Origin: Nostoc sp. ATCC 43529 | Lineage (GTDB): Bacteria > Cyanobacteriota > Cyanobacteriia > Cyanobacteriales > Nostocaceae | Direction of reading: 5' to 3' | Assembly: GCA_003326205.1 (NCBI GenBank) | Contig: LWTK01000001.1 | Coordinates: forward strand, 229,752 to 293,751 | DNA: 64,000 nt | Shown here: positions 10,170 through 19,418 of the stretch, piece by piece | Layout of the letters: the number at the start of each line of letters is the position of its first letter | Numbering within the stretch: position 1 is the first letter of the stretch | Notes under the pieces: model-generated | Database searches by the model: none | What the model saw: the letters and a program-made list of their open reading frames with translations, nothing else | Told to the model about the DNA's origin: nothing | Translations under genes and position numbers: made by a program

Positions 10170-11669
10170 TTAGCGATTGCGACAAAATTTGCGATCGCTA
10201 TCATCTTGAGGATATTGCCAAGAATAGGCAAAATGGCTAACTCCCTTGAGTTGGGGGGCAAATTGACGAAGTGCTTGCATTTGCACTTCTAGCGGTGGAC
10301 GATTACTAATAGGTTTTCCCCACTGACCGGCTAAAGCAGGGATTATCTGGGTACCCGGTTTTGCCATACTCAAAACCCGCTGCACTTGGGAGACAATACA
10401 ACTAGCATTACCGCAAGTTGCGTAAGACATGGGATGCCATTGCAGTGTGGTGGGGAATCTATCCCAAGGTTGCAAACGAGAATCATAGCCTTGTCCTACA
10501 GTTTGGTTACCATCAGGAAAAAATACTACTCCTGTGGGAATACTTTGCTGTTTTGCTGGATAACTAGCGATGGTGACAAAATCTAGAATTCCTTGCATGG
10601 CGTGGGCAACGGCAAGTTGCCACAATTCCCATTGTAAAAGTGGTTGTCTATTGGTTGCAGGCTGAATAGATTTTTCTGCGGATGGGGGAATGCGTCCTTG
10701 CCAAAGGGGTTCGCCTTCTTGAGGATAAAGTCTATCAACTTCTGCTACGTCCCCGGCTGTGACATATCCCTTGCTCAAAAAGCGGCGAATTAAGTCCAGT
10801 CCTTTGTAATTCTGTGCCCGTTTAAATAAAGCTTCTTGAGTTGCGGGACTAAATAGCCATAAATCTGAGACTTTGGTGGCGATGGAATCACTTCCTGCTT
10901 GTCGGGGATAACGGATGTAGTCCAATAACAAGCCATCTGGACGGCGGCGTAAAACTTCTTGTACTAATTGGTAGTAGTCACGTTTTGCTTGGGGGTTGTA
11001 GGGGTCGATAAATACTTGAGAGCTATTGTCTACAACATATAAGCTTGTTTGACCTTTGCCATTGCGAGCGATCGCAGCTTCTCTATCTTTTCGCTGGGCA
11101 TAAGTATAGCCGAAATTTGTGGTAAACATCCAAGCATAAACCTTCAAACCCCGTTGCCGAGCTTTTTGAATCGCTACAGAAAGCAAATCGATGTTTTCTG
11201 TTCCTGGAGTACGAATTACAGAAGGCCAAACCGTCGGGTTACTAGTTGCTGGCAATAACACTTGCCCGTCGTAAAATACTTCTAAATAAACTTGGTTATA
11301 GCCACCGTTAACAATCCGATCCATAACCAGATCGATTGTTCCTGGCTGAATATCGCAGGGATACAAGCGCAACCAAAGTGCTTGGATTTGCGGCCAAGTC
11401 CTAGAACGGCACTCACGTAATTCCTGTGCCTGTTCTTGTAATATTTTTTGATATCGAGCCTGGGCATTTTGATTGCCTTTGAGGGCTGACAAACGTAAGT
11501 TTTCTTTTTCTCGCGCCGCCGTTGGTGATAACTGACAATACTGTGTTACTTGCGCCCTTGCTGGTTGGTTCCCAAAGCTAGAAAGTAATGAGCTACTACT
11601 GAAAACAACAGCGAATAGGCGTCGCCAAAATAATTTCGATCTTGCAACGTTCAAAGGACGATTAAACAT
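10170..11669 (-). CDS. Secreted GH10-like (DUF187-type) hydrolase-like protein
   Basis: Protein of 499 aa with an N-terminal hydrophobic, Ser-rich export signal (about residues 14-38) followed by a TIM-barrel-like domain of the 'glycoside hydrolase family 10-like' / DUF187 group. Visible motifs are ALWLRLYPCDIQPGTID, GYNQVYLEVFYDGQVLLP, GLKVYAWMFTTNFGYTYA, FIDPYNPQAKRDYY and DGLLLDYIRYPRQ. The substrate is unknown; relatives are thought to act on bacterial envelope polysaccharides. No partner genes are adjacent on the same strand. Confidence 0.85.
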   Translation of the reverse strand: MFNRPLNVARSKLFWRRLFAVVFSSSSLLSSFGNQPARAQVTQYCQLSPTAAREKENLRLSALKGNQNAQARYQKILQEQAQELRECRSRTWPQIQALWLRLYPCDIQPGTIDLVMDRIVNGGYNQVYLEVFYDGQVLLPATSNPTVWPSVIRTPGTENIDLLSVAIQKARQRGLKVYAWMFTTNFGYTYAQRKDREAAIARNGKGQTSLYVVDNSSQVFIDPYNPQAKRDYYQLVQEVLRRRPDGLLLDYIRYPRQAGSDSIATKVSDLWLFSPATQEALFKRAQNYKGLDLIRRFLSKGYVTAGDVAEVDRLYPQEGEPLWQGRIPPSAEKSIQPATNRQPLLQWELWQLAVAHAMQGILDFVTIASYPAKQQSIPTGVVFFPDGNQTVGQGYDSRLQPWDRFPTTLQWHPMSYATCGNASCIVSQVQRVLSMAKPGTQIIPALAGQWGKPISNRPPLEVQMQALRQFAPQLKGVSHFAYSWQYPQDDSDRKFCRNR

Positions 11670-12317
11670 ACCTGGTAGTAGATGGACACAAAAATCAATT
11701 ACTCCAACTCAGATGGTTATAAGCAACTTGTATAAAATTATATAGTTGAGTAATCAGGGTTTTAAAACCTACTTTTTCAAGACTGGCAAACATCTATTTC
11801 TGTTGCCGTATTTTTTTGTAAACATATAAATACATAAACTTGGATATAAAACACATATAGCAGGCAACAGGCAATAGGCAACAGGCAAAAGAATTGAAAG
11901 TCCTTTGATGTCAAGGTTTTATCATCAGTTTATGTCCTAAACTATCCTTCGACTGCTATAAATACAAACCGAGTTTACCCTGGTATGAGATAAACTCTAC
12001 TCTGCCCTAATTATTGAAAATCTGCCAAAATCAATGTGATTTTTGGACTAAGGATACTGTAACTTACACTTAATATTTTTTTAACGTCAAAATGTATACT
12101 TTTAAATTTTCCCCTAGTAGGATAGAAGCTTTGAAACATCATCTAAGGGATTATGAATTAGTTTAGTATAAAATTTTAAATTTTGAACTCAGACTGAGAT
12201 TCAAGTTAAGTAAGGTTACCAAGAGTGGAGGCGGAGTGTCTCCAGCTCCACTCAAGATTGAAGAATCAAAACTTGAGACTGCTGACTCTTAATCATGGAA
12301 TAGGTAATAGTTAAGAG
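11670..12317. other. Intergenic region with CAGGCAA repeat
   Basis: About 650 bp without a gene. A short tandem array of CAGGCAA-type units lies at 11859-11891. The rest is AT-rich and would carry the promoter of the GH10-like gene at its left end and the psb27 3' region at its right end. No terminator or operator was recognised. Confidence 0.45.
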
Positions 12318-12716
12318 TTAACCGCCACGCTTGAGTGCTGATTCTACCTGCTGTAACTCCTTCTCTAAGCGACTTTTGAGTTTTTCGGGTACGGGACGAT
12401 TAGGGTAAGAACTGTAGTGTCCAGCTAGGGAGTTGAGAGCTGTTCGCATAGTTGTAAAGGAGCCAAGGCCAGAAACAGAGTTAGCTCGTTGGTAACGAGC
12501 TGAAAAGTCATTTATTTTTTGACGCGCTTCTGCTTGAATTGCTGCTTTGTTTGGTGAATCTGGTGATAAATTTATGGCCTCTCTCATGATGTTAACCACA
12601 GCCAAAGTGTCTTGGCGATAATCACCAGTCAAACTATCTGGACTGCCAGAACAACCCATCAAGCCGATAGATACAACCAAAACCAGTGCAAGCAGACGCG
12701 ACCAATAGCGCTTCAT
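12318..12716 (-). CDS. psb27: Photosystem II assembly lipoprotein Psb27
   Basis: Psb27, about 132 aa from the ATG giving MKRYWSRLL; another in-frame ATG two codons upstream is possible. A lipoprotein signal (LVVSIGLMGCSGS) leads to a four-helix bundle with TGDYRQDTLAVVNIMREAI, FSARYQRANSVSGLGSFTTM and ALNSLAGHYSSYPNRPVPEK, all diagnostic of the family. Psb27 binds CP43 on the lumenal face of PSII assembly and repair intermediates. Upstream lies an unusual G-tract and heptad-repeat region separating it from cofH on the same strand. Confidence 0.95.
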   Translation of the reverse strand: MKRYWSRLLALVLVVSIGLMGCSGSPDSLTGDYRQDTLAVVNIMREAINLSPDSPNKAAIQAEARQKINDFSARYQRANSVSGLGSFTTMRTALNSLAGHYSSYPNRPVPEKLKSRLEKELQQVESALKRGG

Positions 12717-12786
12717 ATGCATTAACTAAAAGAATACGTAAATCAACGTCCATCGTATCCTGGATTGGTATCTTGGGGATCATTTT

Positions 12787-12872
12787 ACTGGGGAATGGGG
12801 CATGGGGCAGAGGGGCAGGGGAAGCAGGGGGGCAGGGGAAGCAGGGGGGCAGGGGGAGCAGGGGAGGCAGGG
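12787..12872. repeat. G-tract-rich tandem repeat (GGGGAAGCAGGGGGGCA type)
   Basis: Imperfect tandem units of the form GGGGCAGGGGAAGCAGGGG on the plus strand, with many runs of four or more G. It lies just upstream of psb27, on the template strand for that gene. The repeated G-runs with short spacers could fold as a G-quadruplex. Similar GGGGCAT arrays are found at 28190-28235 and 49376-49425. Confidence 0.8.
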
Positions 12873-12881
12873 GAAGAAAAA

Positions 12882-13058
12882 ACTAATGACAAATGACTAA
12901 TGACAAATGACCAATGACTAATGACAAATGACTAATGACAAATGACTAATGACTAATGACTAATGACAAATGACTAATGACAAATGACTAATGACTAATG
13001 ACTAATGACAAATGACTAATGACAAATGACTAATGACTAATGACTAATGACTAATGAC
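12882..13058. repeat. Heptameric repeat array (CTAATGA / CAAATGA)
   Basis: About 25 consecutive 7-bp units, mostly CTAATGA and CAAATGA, running without interruption. It is a classic short tandemly repeated repetitive sequence of Nostocales. Its right end enters the cofH reading frame and supplies that gene's stop codon. A minus-oriented version lies at 19854-19945. Confidence 0.92.
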
Positions 13059-14189
13059 TCTTTGATAAAGCGTATCCCGTTGTTGGTAAGGTCTTCCTAA
13101 AGAAGCGATCGCAGTTTGTAATGCTTCCACTTCCATGCACGTACCGCCTAAGGCACCTGCCATTGTGGTGATGTGTTCTTCCATTAGGGTGCCGCCAATA
13201 TCGTTACAACCCCAAACTAAGGCTTCTGTTGCACCGGCAAGTCCCAGTTTTACCCAACTCTGCTGATGGTTGGGAATCCAATTTCCTAAGTAAATCCGGG
13301 CTACAGCGCCTAATAGTAGTGCATCTTGCAATATCGGTTGGTCGCGTCCGACGCGGCGACGTAAAGGTTTGGGTGCTTCTTGCCCAACGAAGGGTAATAA
13401 AATAAACTCTGTAATCCGTGCTGGATATTCCCGATCGCTGGCTATTTTTTGCAGCGATCGCAGTTTTTCTAAATGCCCAATTTGCTGTTCGTGGCTTTCA
13501 ATATGCCCAGATAGCATGGTACTGGTGGTATGTAAGCCTAGTTTGTGAGCGGTGCTGATAATTTCTAACCAAGTTGCTGTATCAATTTTTTCTGGACACA
13601 GTATCCGCCTGACTGTATCATCTAATACTTCTGCTGCTGTTCCTGGCATTGAACCAACACCAGCATCTCGCAAAGCAGCAATCACATCAGCGTATTCCAG
13701 TCCGTCAAGTCTGGCGATAAATTGCACTTCCTGGGGAGAAAAAGCGTGTAGATGTATCTGAGGAAATTCCTGTTTAATTGTTTCTACTAATTTGAGGTAA
13801 TAGGGCAAAGATTTGCCGTTGATTTGTGCTTGGGGATTTAATCCCCCTTGCATACAAATTTCGGTCGCACCCCGTTGCACTGCATCTGCGGCCTTTTCCA
13901 AAATTTGTGCCCAATCCAACCAATATGCGCCTGTATCGCCATCATCTCGACGGAAGGCACAAAAACTACAGTGTTGTTCGCAAATATTAGTAAAATTGAT
14001 ATTACGATTTATTACGTAGGTAACTGTATCACCTGCTTGTGCGTGGCGTAGAGTATCAGATGTGATACGTATTGCAGCGATCGCCTCTGGTTCGGTTTGT
14101 TGTAACAATACCACCCCTTCTTCGGGAGATAAATCATACCCCATTAAGGCACGCTCAAGAATTTTTTCAACAGAAATTTTTGTTACCAT
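13044..14189 (-). CDS. cofH: FO synthase subunit 2 CofH (radical SAM)
   Basis: CofH, 381 aa, condenses a tyrosine-derived radical with the ribityl pyrimidine in synthesis of the deazaflavin FO; in cyanobacteria FO serves as antenna of some photolyases. The radical-SAM cluster is C70-x3-C74-x2-C77 in [17 protein letters not shown], with downstream [19 protein letters not shown] and [11 protein letters not shown]. CofG, which has a different cluster context, is not in this window. The last residues VISH and the stop codon are read from the TCATTAG heptad array. Confidence 0.9.
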   Translation of the reverse strand: MVTKISVEKILERALMGYDLSPEEGVVLLQQTEPEAIAAIRITSDTLRHAQAGDTVTYVINRNINFTNICEQHCSFCAFRRDDGDTGAYWLDWAQILEKAADAVQRGATEICMQGGLNPQAQINGKSLPYYLKLVETIKQEFPQIHLHAFSPQEVQFIARLDGLEYADVIAALRDAGVGSMPGTAAEVLDDTVRRILCPEKIDTATWLEIISTAHKLGLHTTSTMLSGHIESHEQQIGHLEKLRSLQKIASDREYPARITEFILLPFVGQEAPKPLRRRVGRDQPILQDALLLGAVARIYLGNWIPNHQQSWVKLGLAGATEALVWGCNDIGGTLMEEHITTMAGALGGTCMEVEALQTAIASLGRPYQQRDTLYQRVISH

Positions 14190-14535
14190 TACTTTCTTAA
14201 TCTTCTCTTGAAAATTTTTAATTTATGAACTTGTAAGTAATATAATTTTACTTAAAAAATACATCAAATACTGAAAAATTCCATGCTTAAATGTAAGTTT
14301 TTGTTGGAAAATTAGTTGTTGAAAATTTATTTCGTTTATACGAATTTAATTAATGATTGCAACACATCCTTGGGTTAAGACGCGATGAATCGCGTCTCTA
14401 CAAATGGTCTATTTGTCACATTCTTTTTTCCAAGTTTACATAAACAAAAAAATAGTGTGGCTTTTGTACCACAACTATTTTGACGTATTAATGCAGATTT
14501 TTATCTTGGAAATCCTCAGTCAAGTGCTGATATGA
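14190..14535. other. Intergenic region with TAGAGACGCG-type palindrome
   Basis: About 345 bp, AT-rich. At 14371-14402 an inverted repeat AGACGCGATGAATCGCGTCT belongs to the palindromic family also seen at 5886 and 47110. No gene was recognised. The left end should carry the cofH promoter. Confidence 0.5.
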
Positions 14536-15705
14536 CTAATTTGTCCTTGGTTGTGGTGTTCGTCGATGCTGTATTAGCAATCCAATACCCATACCAATAC
14601 CGACAATGGCAGTAAAGTAGAATAAACCAATCAATCGGATATAAATTGGTGGTGCGATCGCTTCAACTTCAACTTCTTGTGCTACTTTTACTGGTGTAAA
14701 TTGACGGCTAGATCCTGGGTTGGGAGTTGCTTCCACTTCAACTTTATGTGGCGCACCATCAAAAAATTGTTCTTGCCATGTTAACTTACCTTCTTGGTCG
14801 GTAAGTCCTTTGTAGGCAAAGACTGTTAAATTATCTTCTAGAGCGATCGCTCTTACTTGCAAGATTACATCTTTGATGGGTTGTCCTGTGCTGCTATCCT
14901 TCACTTGTAACCCTAAATTCGCAAGTTTACCGACAGTCGCGTTTTTATCTCCTTGGAGTTGAATTTCCAATCCTTGCGATTTTTGAGATGATGGTGCGAT
15001 GGCTTCAGTATCCCTTGAGTGGTGTCCACTGTTATGAGCTTCGGCGACTTCTGCACTAATATTAATAAATAAAAGAGCTAATATAGCTACCACTATCAAG
15101 CTACTTAATAAAAGGCGCACTGATTGGGGTGCAATTTCTCCTTGTTGTATTTCTTGTTGTCCGCCAATAACCCAACCACCAAGCAATCCAACTGCTAATA
15201 AAATGGCTGCGATAACAACAAAATATTTATATTTAAGTGGATTTTCTCTGACATTAAGATTTAAAGTTTGCTCATAGGGAGCAAAGGAATTTGCTACCAA
15301 AGGTGACACTTTAACTAGCAACTGATAATTTCCCCGAATGGGTAACATCTGCTGAATTTCTAGCTTCCCATCAGGTGCAACGGCATCCATTTGCAACAGT
15401 TTTGTTCCCTCAACAATCGGAAAATCTGTTGTTAACCAGGGATTAGATGGCGGTGTCAAAATTTGCAAGTTGATTTTGGCATTTTCTAAAGATTTACCCG
15501 CCGCATCAACAGCTTCTAGTGTTAGATTAACAGGAGATTGATGTCTTTCGGTTCCAGCTTCAAAGGGAAGAATACGTTCTAAAGGTGGGTTTGTAGAAAG
15601 TATCACTCTAGAAGTAGGAATTTGAGAATTACCTACTAGGGAATAAAGAATCGACAAAGTGATGCAAACAGCACTGATAACTCCAAATATTCGATATTTT
15701 TTCAT
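14536..15705 (-). CDS. Membrane protein with Ig-like domains and central His motif
   Basis: Unrecognised protein of 389 aa. The N-terminus has a signal/anchor (FGVISAVCITLSILYSLVG), then an Ig-like region (about 35-150), two membrane segments (about 160-182, YFVVIAAILLAVGLLGGWV, and 202-222), a His-rich stretch AEAHNSGHHSRD after the second one, a second Ig-like region (about 250-350) with GKLTWQEQFFDGAPHKVEVE, and a final membrane segment before a basic tail. The His stretch resembles the C-terminus of the CbtB-like protein encoded just upstream on the same strand. Location beside iron genes suggests a metal-related role; this is inference. Confidence 0.65.
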   Translation of the reverse strand: MKKYRIFGVISAVCITLSILYSLVGNSQIPTSRVILSTNPPLERILPFEAGTERHQSPVNLTLEAVDAAGKSLENAKINLQILTPPSNPWLTTDFPIVEGTKLLQMDAVAPDGKLEIQQMLPIRGNYQLLVKVSPLVANSFAPYEQTLNLNVRENPLKYKYFVVIAAILLAVGLLGGWVIGGQQEIQQGEIAPQSVRLLLSSLIVVAILALLFINISAEVAEAHNSGHHSRDTEAIAPSSQKSQGLEIQLQGDKNATVGKLANLGLQVKDSSTGQPIKDVILQVRAIALEDNLTVFAYKGLTDQEGKLTWQEQFFDGAPHKVEVEATPNPGSSRQFTPVKVAQEVEVEAIAPPIYIRLIGLFYFTAIVGIGMGIGLLIQHRRTPQPRTN

Positions 15706-15911
15706 AGAAGCTGAGGTTGAGGAAGGATGAAGATGCTAATTAACAAGCAACCAATCTATTATTTGATTGGAAAAAAACTTTCTTTTTTTAGCCACCAGTC
15801 GCCAAAATTTAAAATCAATTTTGACGACTGACTCCTGAATTCGATTTTGATAACTTTATTAGGTGTCAAACCATTGTCTAATCCACCAGCAAAATTTTGG
15901 AATTAGATAAT

Positions 15912-16103
15912 TTAGTGACATGCAACGCCTAAAGTGTGATGCCGTGCTGAATGTGCTGCGTTGTGCGCCGCAGGATAGGTGGAGAACAAGGCAGTCCAAA
16001 TAATCAAAGAAGATAGCAGCATATAAAGCGTTATCTGCACTGGCTTGGACAAGGTAATACTTGCGGTCTTCTGTAATACTGAAATATGAGAAAAACTACT
16101 CAT
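15912..16103 (-). CDS. CbtB-like small metal-transport membrane protein
   Basis: Protein of 63 aa with one membrane segment (about 24-45, ITLYMLLSSLIIWTALFSTY) and a His-rich C-terminus, AAHNAAHSARHHTLGVACH. This matches the CbtB design, a small subunit with one TM helix ending in a His-rich motif and terminal CH, found with the CbtA cobalt permease. No CbtA is visible in the window and no cobalamin riboswitch was recognised upstream, so cobalt specificity is unproven. It precedes the His-containing membrane protein by 206 bp on the same strand. Confidence 0.75.
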   Translation of the reverse strand: MSSFSHISVLQKTASITLSKPVQITLYMLLSSLIIWTALFSTYPAAHNAAHSARHHTLGVACH

Positions 16104-16856
16104 TTTTGACCTCGGATAATTAATTTGGGTAATTTATGAATCAAAGGGCATGATACCAATTGATTGCAAAAAGATATACGATAAAGTTCCTATTTGACAA
16201 GTGGGTATGAAATGTCTTGGGTAATTTGCCCTTAGTGAATACTATACTATTCTTTCAAGATTGGCTAATGATATGCAGAAATTTACACACAAAGTCCATA
16301 CAAATAACAAAACAATGACACATGATTTTGAATAACGCGAAAATGACATATCGAGATTAATTAAAAATTAAAAACGTTATGTTGCCAAATATAGAAAATT
16401 CTTTAAGATCCGATTTATTTTGTCGGTCAGCCAATTAAATATGCTACATCTTAGCAACAGGTTCTCGCTGACGTTCGGTTTCCAGGTAATATGATATACA
16501 TTGTTTGAAATTTAATTACTGTTAAAGTAGTAACTATATCAAAAGTAGATATTAGAAATTATCTAATTTTGGTTTTATTTATACTTGTGATTAAGTAAAA
16601 ATGCTGTTAAAAATGAAAAAATTTACCTAGAGTTTTCTAGGACAGCTAATCACAGGAAAATCCCACAAGCAACAAGGAAACAGGAATACTCTACTTTCTA
16701 TTTTTAAAGCAGATTTTAACTTGATGTAAATTGAATCACTTTGGTAACAGTTTTGAAGCATTTACAACTTATTGACAATAATTTTTAATTCATATAATAT
16801 ACACAAGGATAATTGCAAATAATTTTCAATTCTTTCGCTGCTAACTGTTAACTGTC
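16104..16856. other. Divergent promoter region between CbtB-like gene and oxidase
   Basis: About 750 bp, strongly AT-rich, separating two divergent metal-related gene sets. Promoters for both are expected here. The stretch GATAATTGCAAATAATTTTC near 16808 partly resembles a Fur box, but the match is weak. No riboswitch fold or small gene was recognised. Confidence 0.45.
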
Positions 16857-17888
16857 ATGCCCAACAACTTTGCTCTGGGTAACGAAAAACTTTGGAGTCG
16901 CCGTCAATTACTAAAACTGGGCTTAGCAGGTGTGGGAGTGACTGGTGCAGCTGCACTTTGGCAGACGTTAAATCTACAAAGTCAGTCAATAGTCAAGGTG
17001 CCACCATTTGATTTTGATATGGAAGCATCAGATAACGTTGCTAAACCGACGAAGATGCTAAGGGATTTTGACTATGGGACGCTCAAGCAAGAAAATGGGC
17101 GTACTATCCGAGAATTTCAGTTAACTGCTGGTACTTCCATTATTCAACTAAATAGTGCTGTCTCTTACAACATCTGGGATTTAAACGGGCGCATACCAGG
17201 GCCAACGCTACGGGCCAAAGAAGGCGAACGCGTGCGAATATTATTTCTCAATAACGCTGGACATTCTCACTCTTTACATTTTCATGGGGTCCATCCAGCA
17301 GAAATGGATGGTATTCGTCCAGTCAGCAACGGCAAAGCCACAATTTATGAATTTGATGCCGAACCTTATGGCGTTCACTTATACCACTGTCATATTGAAC
17401 CAGTTACCCGTCACATTGCCAAGGGACTGTACGGGATGTTTATCATCGATCCTCCGACTCCCCGTCCGCCAGCTGATGAAATTGTATTAGTGATGGCTGG
17501 GTATGACGTGAATGATGATAGCCATAATGAGTATTACGCCTTTAACGGCCTGCCTCATCATTACATGCATCATCCCATTCCTATTTATCAAAATCAGTTG
17601 ATTCGGCTGTACGTCCTCAACATTATTGAATACGATCCGGCAGTCACCTTTCACCTCCACGCTAACTTTTTTGATGTCTATCGCTACGGCATGAGTATGA
17701 CTGCAAGTGAAAAAACTGATGTGCTGACGATGGGTGTAGCAGAAAGGCACATTTTAGAATTTGCTTTTCGCTACCCAGGTAAATATATGTTTCATCCTCA
17801 TCAAGATGCGATCGCTGAAAACGGTTGTATGGGTCAATTTGAAGTAATTGCTAACAGTAAATCTCAAAAAAATGTTAACAATTCCTGA
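16857..17888 (+). CDS. Tat-exported two-domain multicopper oxidase
   Basis: Multicopper oxidase of 343 aa. A twin-arginine signal (SRRQLLKLGLAGVGVTGAAA, R15-R16) implies export of the folded protein. Two cupredoxin domains carry copper ligands: HFH at 141-143, HLYHCH at 174-179 with the type-1 Cys178, His186 and a following Met, then HLH at 266-268 and HPH at 313-315. The Cys in the first domain places the type-1 site there, as in nitrite reductases and some two-domain laccases. Because an FTR1 permease and a ferritin-like protein follow on the same strand, ferroxidase activity is the likeliest job; nitrite reductase or general laccase are alternatives. Confidence 0.85.
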   Translation: MPNNFALGNEKLWSRRQLLKLGLAGVGVTGAAALWQTLNLQSQSIVKVPPFDFDMEASDNVAKPTKMLRDFDYGTLKQENGRTIREFQLTAGTSIIQLNSAVSYNIWDLNGRIPGPTLRAKEGERVRILFLNNAGHSHSLHFHGVHPAEMDGIRPVSNGKATIYEFDAEPYGVHLYHCHIEPVTRHIAKGLYGMFIIDPPTPRPPADEIVLVMAGYDVNDDSHNEYYAFNGLPHHYMHHPIPIYQNQLIRLYVLNIIEYDPAVTFHLHANFFDVYRYGMSMTASEKTDVLTMGVAERHILEFAFRYPGKYMFHPHQDAIAENGCMGQFEVIANSKSQKNVNNS

Positions 17889-18081
17889 CAAAATCATCAG
17901 TAATTCTTGGTCAAAATACTTAATTCGGAATAAATAGGTTAAAAATTTAAATCAACTATTTGATAAAAAATATCATTATATGCGAAAGTAAATTCTATGA
18001 CAATTCTTCAAAAAAACAACTTTTTAGTAATAGTTTTGAAGTGTTTGAATTAATACGTTTTAAATTGTGTGAGGAGCAAAG

Positions 18082-19122
18082 ATGATAAAATTTCGCTATA
18101 TCTGTTTAACTGTTGCGACTGCGGCAATAATTACCTTGAGTTCCTGTAGCAGTACGCCAACCGCAGAAAATCCCTCAGCCCCAGTTGCTACTCCTCAAGC
18201 TACAGAAGCAGCAGCAAATAATAGCAGTCATAGCGGTCACGGTGGTAAAGAAAAAATCAACATTAATACTGCTATATTGTCAGAATTAGATAAATTTGAA
18301 GCCAAACTAGGTGTACCGGCTTTATCTAACAAAATTCAGGCGAATCGGCCCTACGGTAGTCCAGAAGATTTAGTCACAAAAAAAGTGATTACTCAAGAAC
18401 AATTCGACCAAATTAAAGACCAGGTTGGCGTTCAAGAAGTAGTACTTACAGGTGAAGCCAAAGATGTTGACTATATGTCTAAATTAGGCTTAATGAAAGG
18501 ACATCTTTTAGTAGCAAAAGAACTGCTAGATCAAAATCAGCCGAAACAGGCAGAACCTCATATTGGGCATCCAGTTGAAGAGATTTATGTTGATGTAGAA
18601 GACCAACTTAATGAGCGCAAAGTTAAAGAATTTAAGACAACTTTGGTGAGTTTGCAAGATTTAGTAAAATCTAGTCCCAAGGATAGTAAAGTTAAAACTA
18701 ATTTTACTTCTTCAGTGGCAGCGGTTGATGGAGCGATCGCAGCTTTACCAGCACCAGAACGTTCCAAACCGGGATTTGTATTACAGGTAATTAACGAATT
18801 ACTGGATGCAGCGAACTCAGAATATGGCGCGGCGATCGCAGATGGTAAGATATCCGCAGCAATTGAGTATCAAGACTCTCGTGGATTTGTCATCTACGCC
18901 AATGAATTATACAAAGGAATTTCCAGCCAAGTAGCTCAACAAGATGCCCAAGCAGATAAAGCAATTAATACTAGTTTCGCTGAACTGGTAAAAGTTTGGC
19001 CTGCCGCAATTCCACCAGCTAAACCGGTAAAGACTCCAGAGGATGTTACCAAATTGGTGAAAACCATTGAGGAAAACTCTCAAAAAGTGATTGATAAATC
19101 TAGTTCCCAAGCACAGCGATAA
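18082..19122 (+). CDS. Helix-hairpin-helix lipoprotein of the iron cluster
   Basis: Protein of 346 aa with a lipoprotein signal (lipobox LSSC, Cys22), a short His/Gly segment (HSGHGG, about 50-55), a ComEA-like helix-hairpin-helix (KININTAILSELDKFEAKL, about 57-115) and a long all-helical domain. In the helical part, KGHLLVAKELL and HIGHPVEEIY contain an HxxE arrangement that recalls the metal site of imelysin/EfeO periplasmic proteins, though I cannot claim homology. It lies 193 bp after the oxidase. A periplasmic iron-binding or delivery role is plausible by context; DNA uptake, the usual ComEA role, seems less likely here. Confidence 0.7.
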   Translation: MIKFRYICLTVATAAIITLSSCSSTPTAENPSAPVATPQATEAAANNSSHSGHGGKEKININTAILSELDKFEAKLGVPALSNKIQANRPYGSPEDLVTKKVITQEQFDQIKDQVGVQEVVLTGEAKDVDYMSKLGLMKGHLLVAKELLDQNQPKQAEPHIGHPVEEIYVDVEDQLNERKVKEFKTTLVSLQDLVKSSPKDSKVKTNFTSSVAAVDGAIAALPAPERSKPGFVLQVINELLDAANSEYGAAIADGKISAAIEYQDSRGFVIYANELYKGISSQVAQQDAQADKAINTSFAELVKVWPAAIPPAKPVKTPEDVTKLVKTIEENSQKVIDKSSSQAQR

Positions 19123-19159
19123 CATTTTGATTTAATGGGAAGCTTAGGGTAAGGTGTTT

Positions 19160-19380
19160 AAAATTAGGAGAAAGTTAAGAGTTAGGAGCTATGGAGTCAA
19201 AAGTTAGGAGTTAGAAGTTAGGAGTTAGGAGTTAAGAGTTAAGAGTTAGGAGTTAAGAGTTAAGAGTTATAAGAAATTTTCAACTTCTTACTTTTAACTC
19301 CCAACTCCTCACTCCTCACTCCTCACTCCTCACTCCTCACTCCTCACTCCTCACTCCCAACTCATAGCTCCTAATTCATA
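19160..19380. repeat. Inverted arrays of GAGTTAG and ACTCCTC heptads
   Basis: A run of GAGTTAG/GAGTTAA heptads (about 19160-19268) is followed after a short spacer by complementary CTCCCAACTCCTCACTCCTC heptads (about 19296-19375). The arrays could pair into a long imperfect hairpin between the lipoprotein and ferritin-like genes. Comparable inverted heptad arrays lie at 42000-42145, 43665-43740 and in part at 4195-4230. Confidence 0.85.
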
Positions 19381-19418
19381 ACTAATTACACTCTATTCGT
19401 CACTTCAATTAACAACTG

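Noticed and set aside
12882..13058. CRISPR array
   Set aside because: The units are 7-bp heptads without spacers, not 25-40 bp repeats with unique spacers.
16104..16500. Cobalamin riboswitch in front of the CbtB-like gene
   Set aside because: Searched by eye for the B12 box on the minus strand; none was found.
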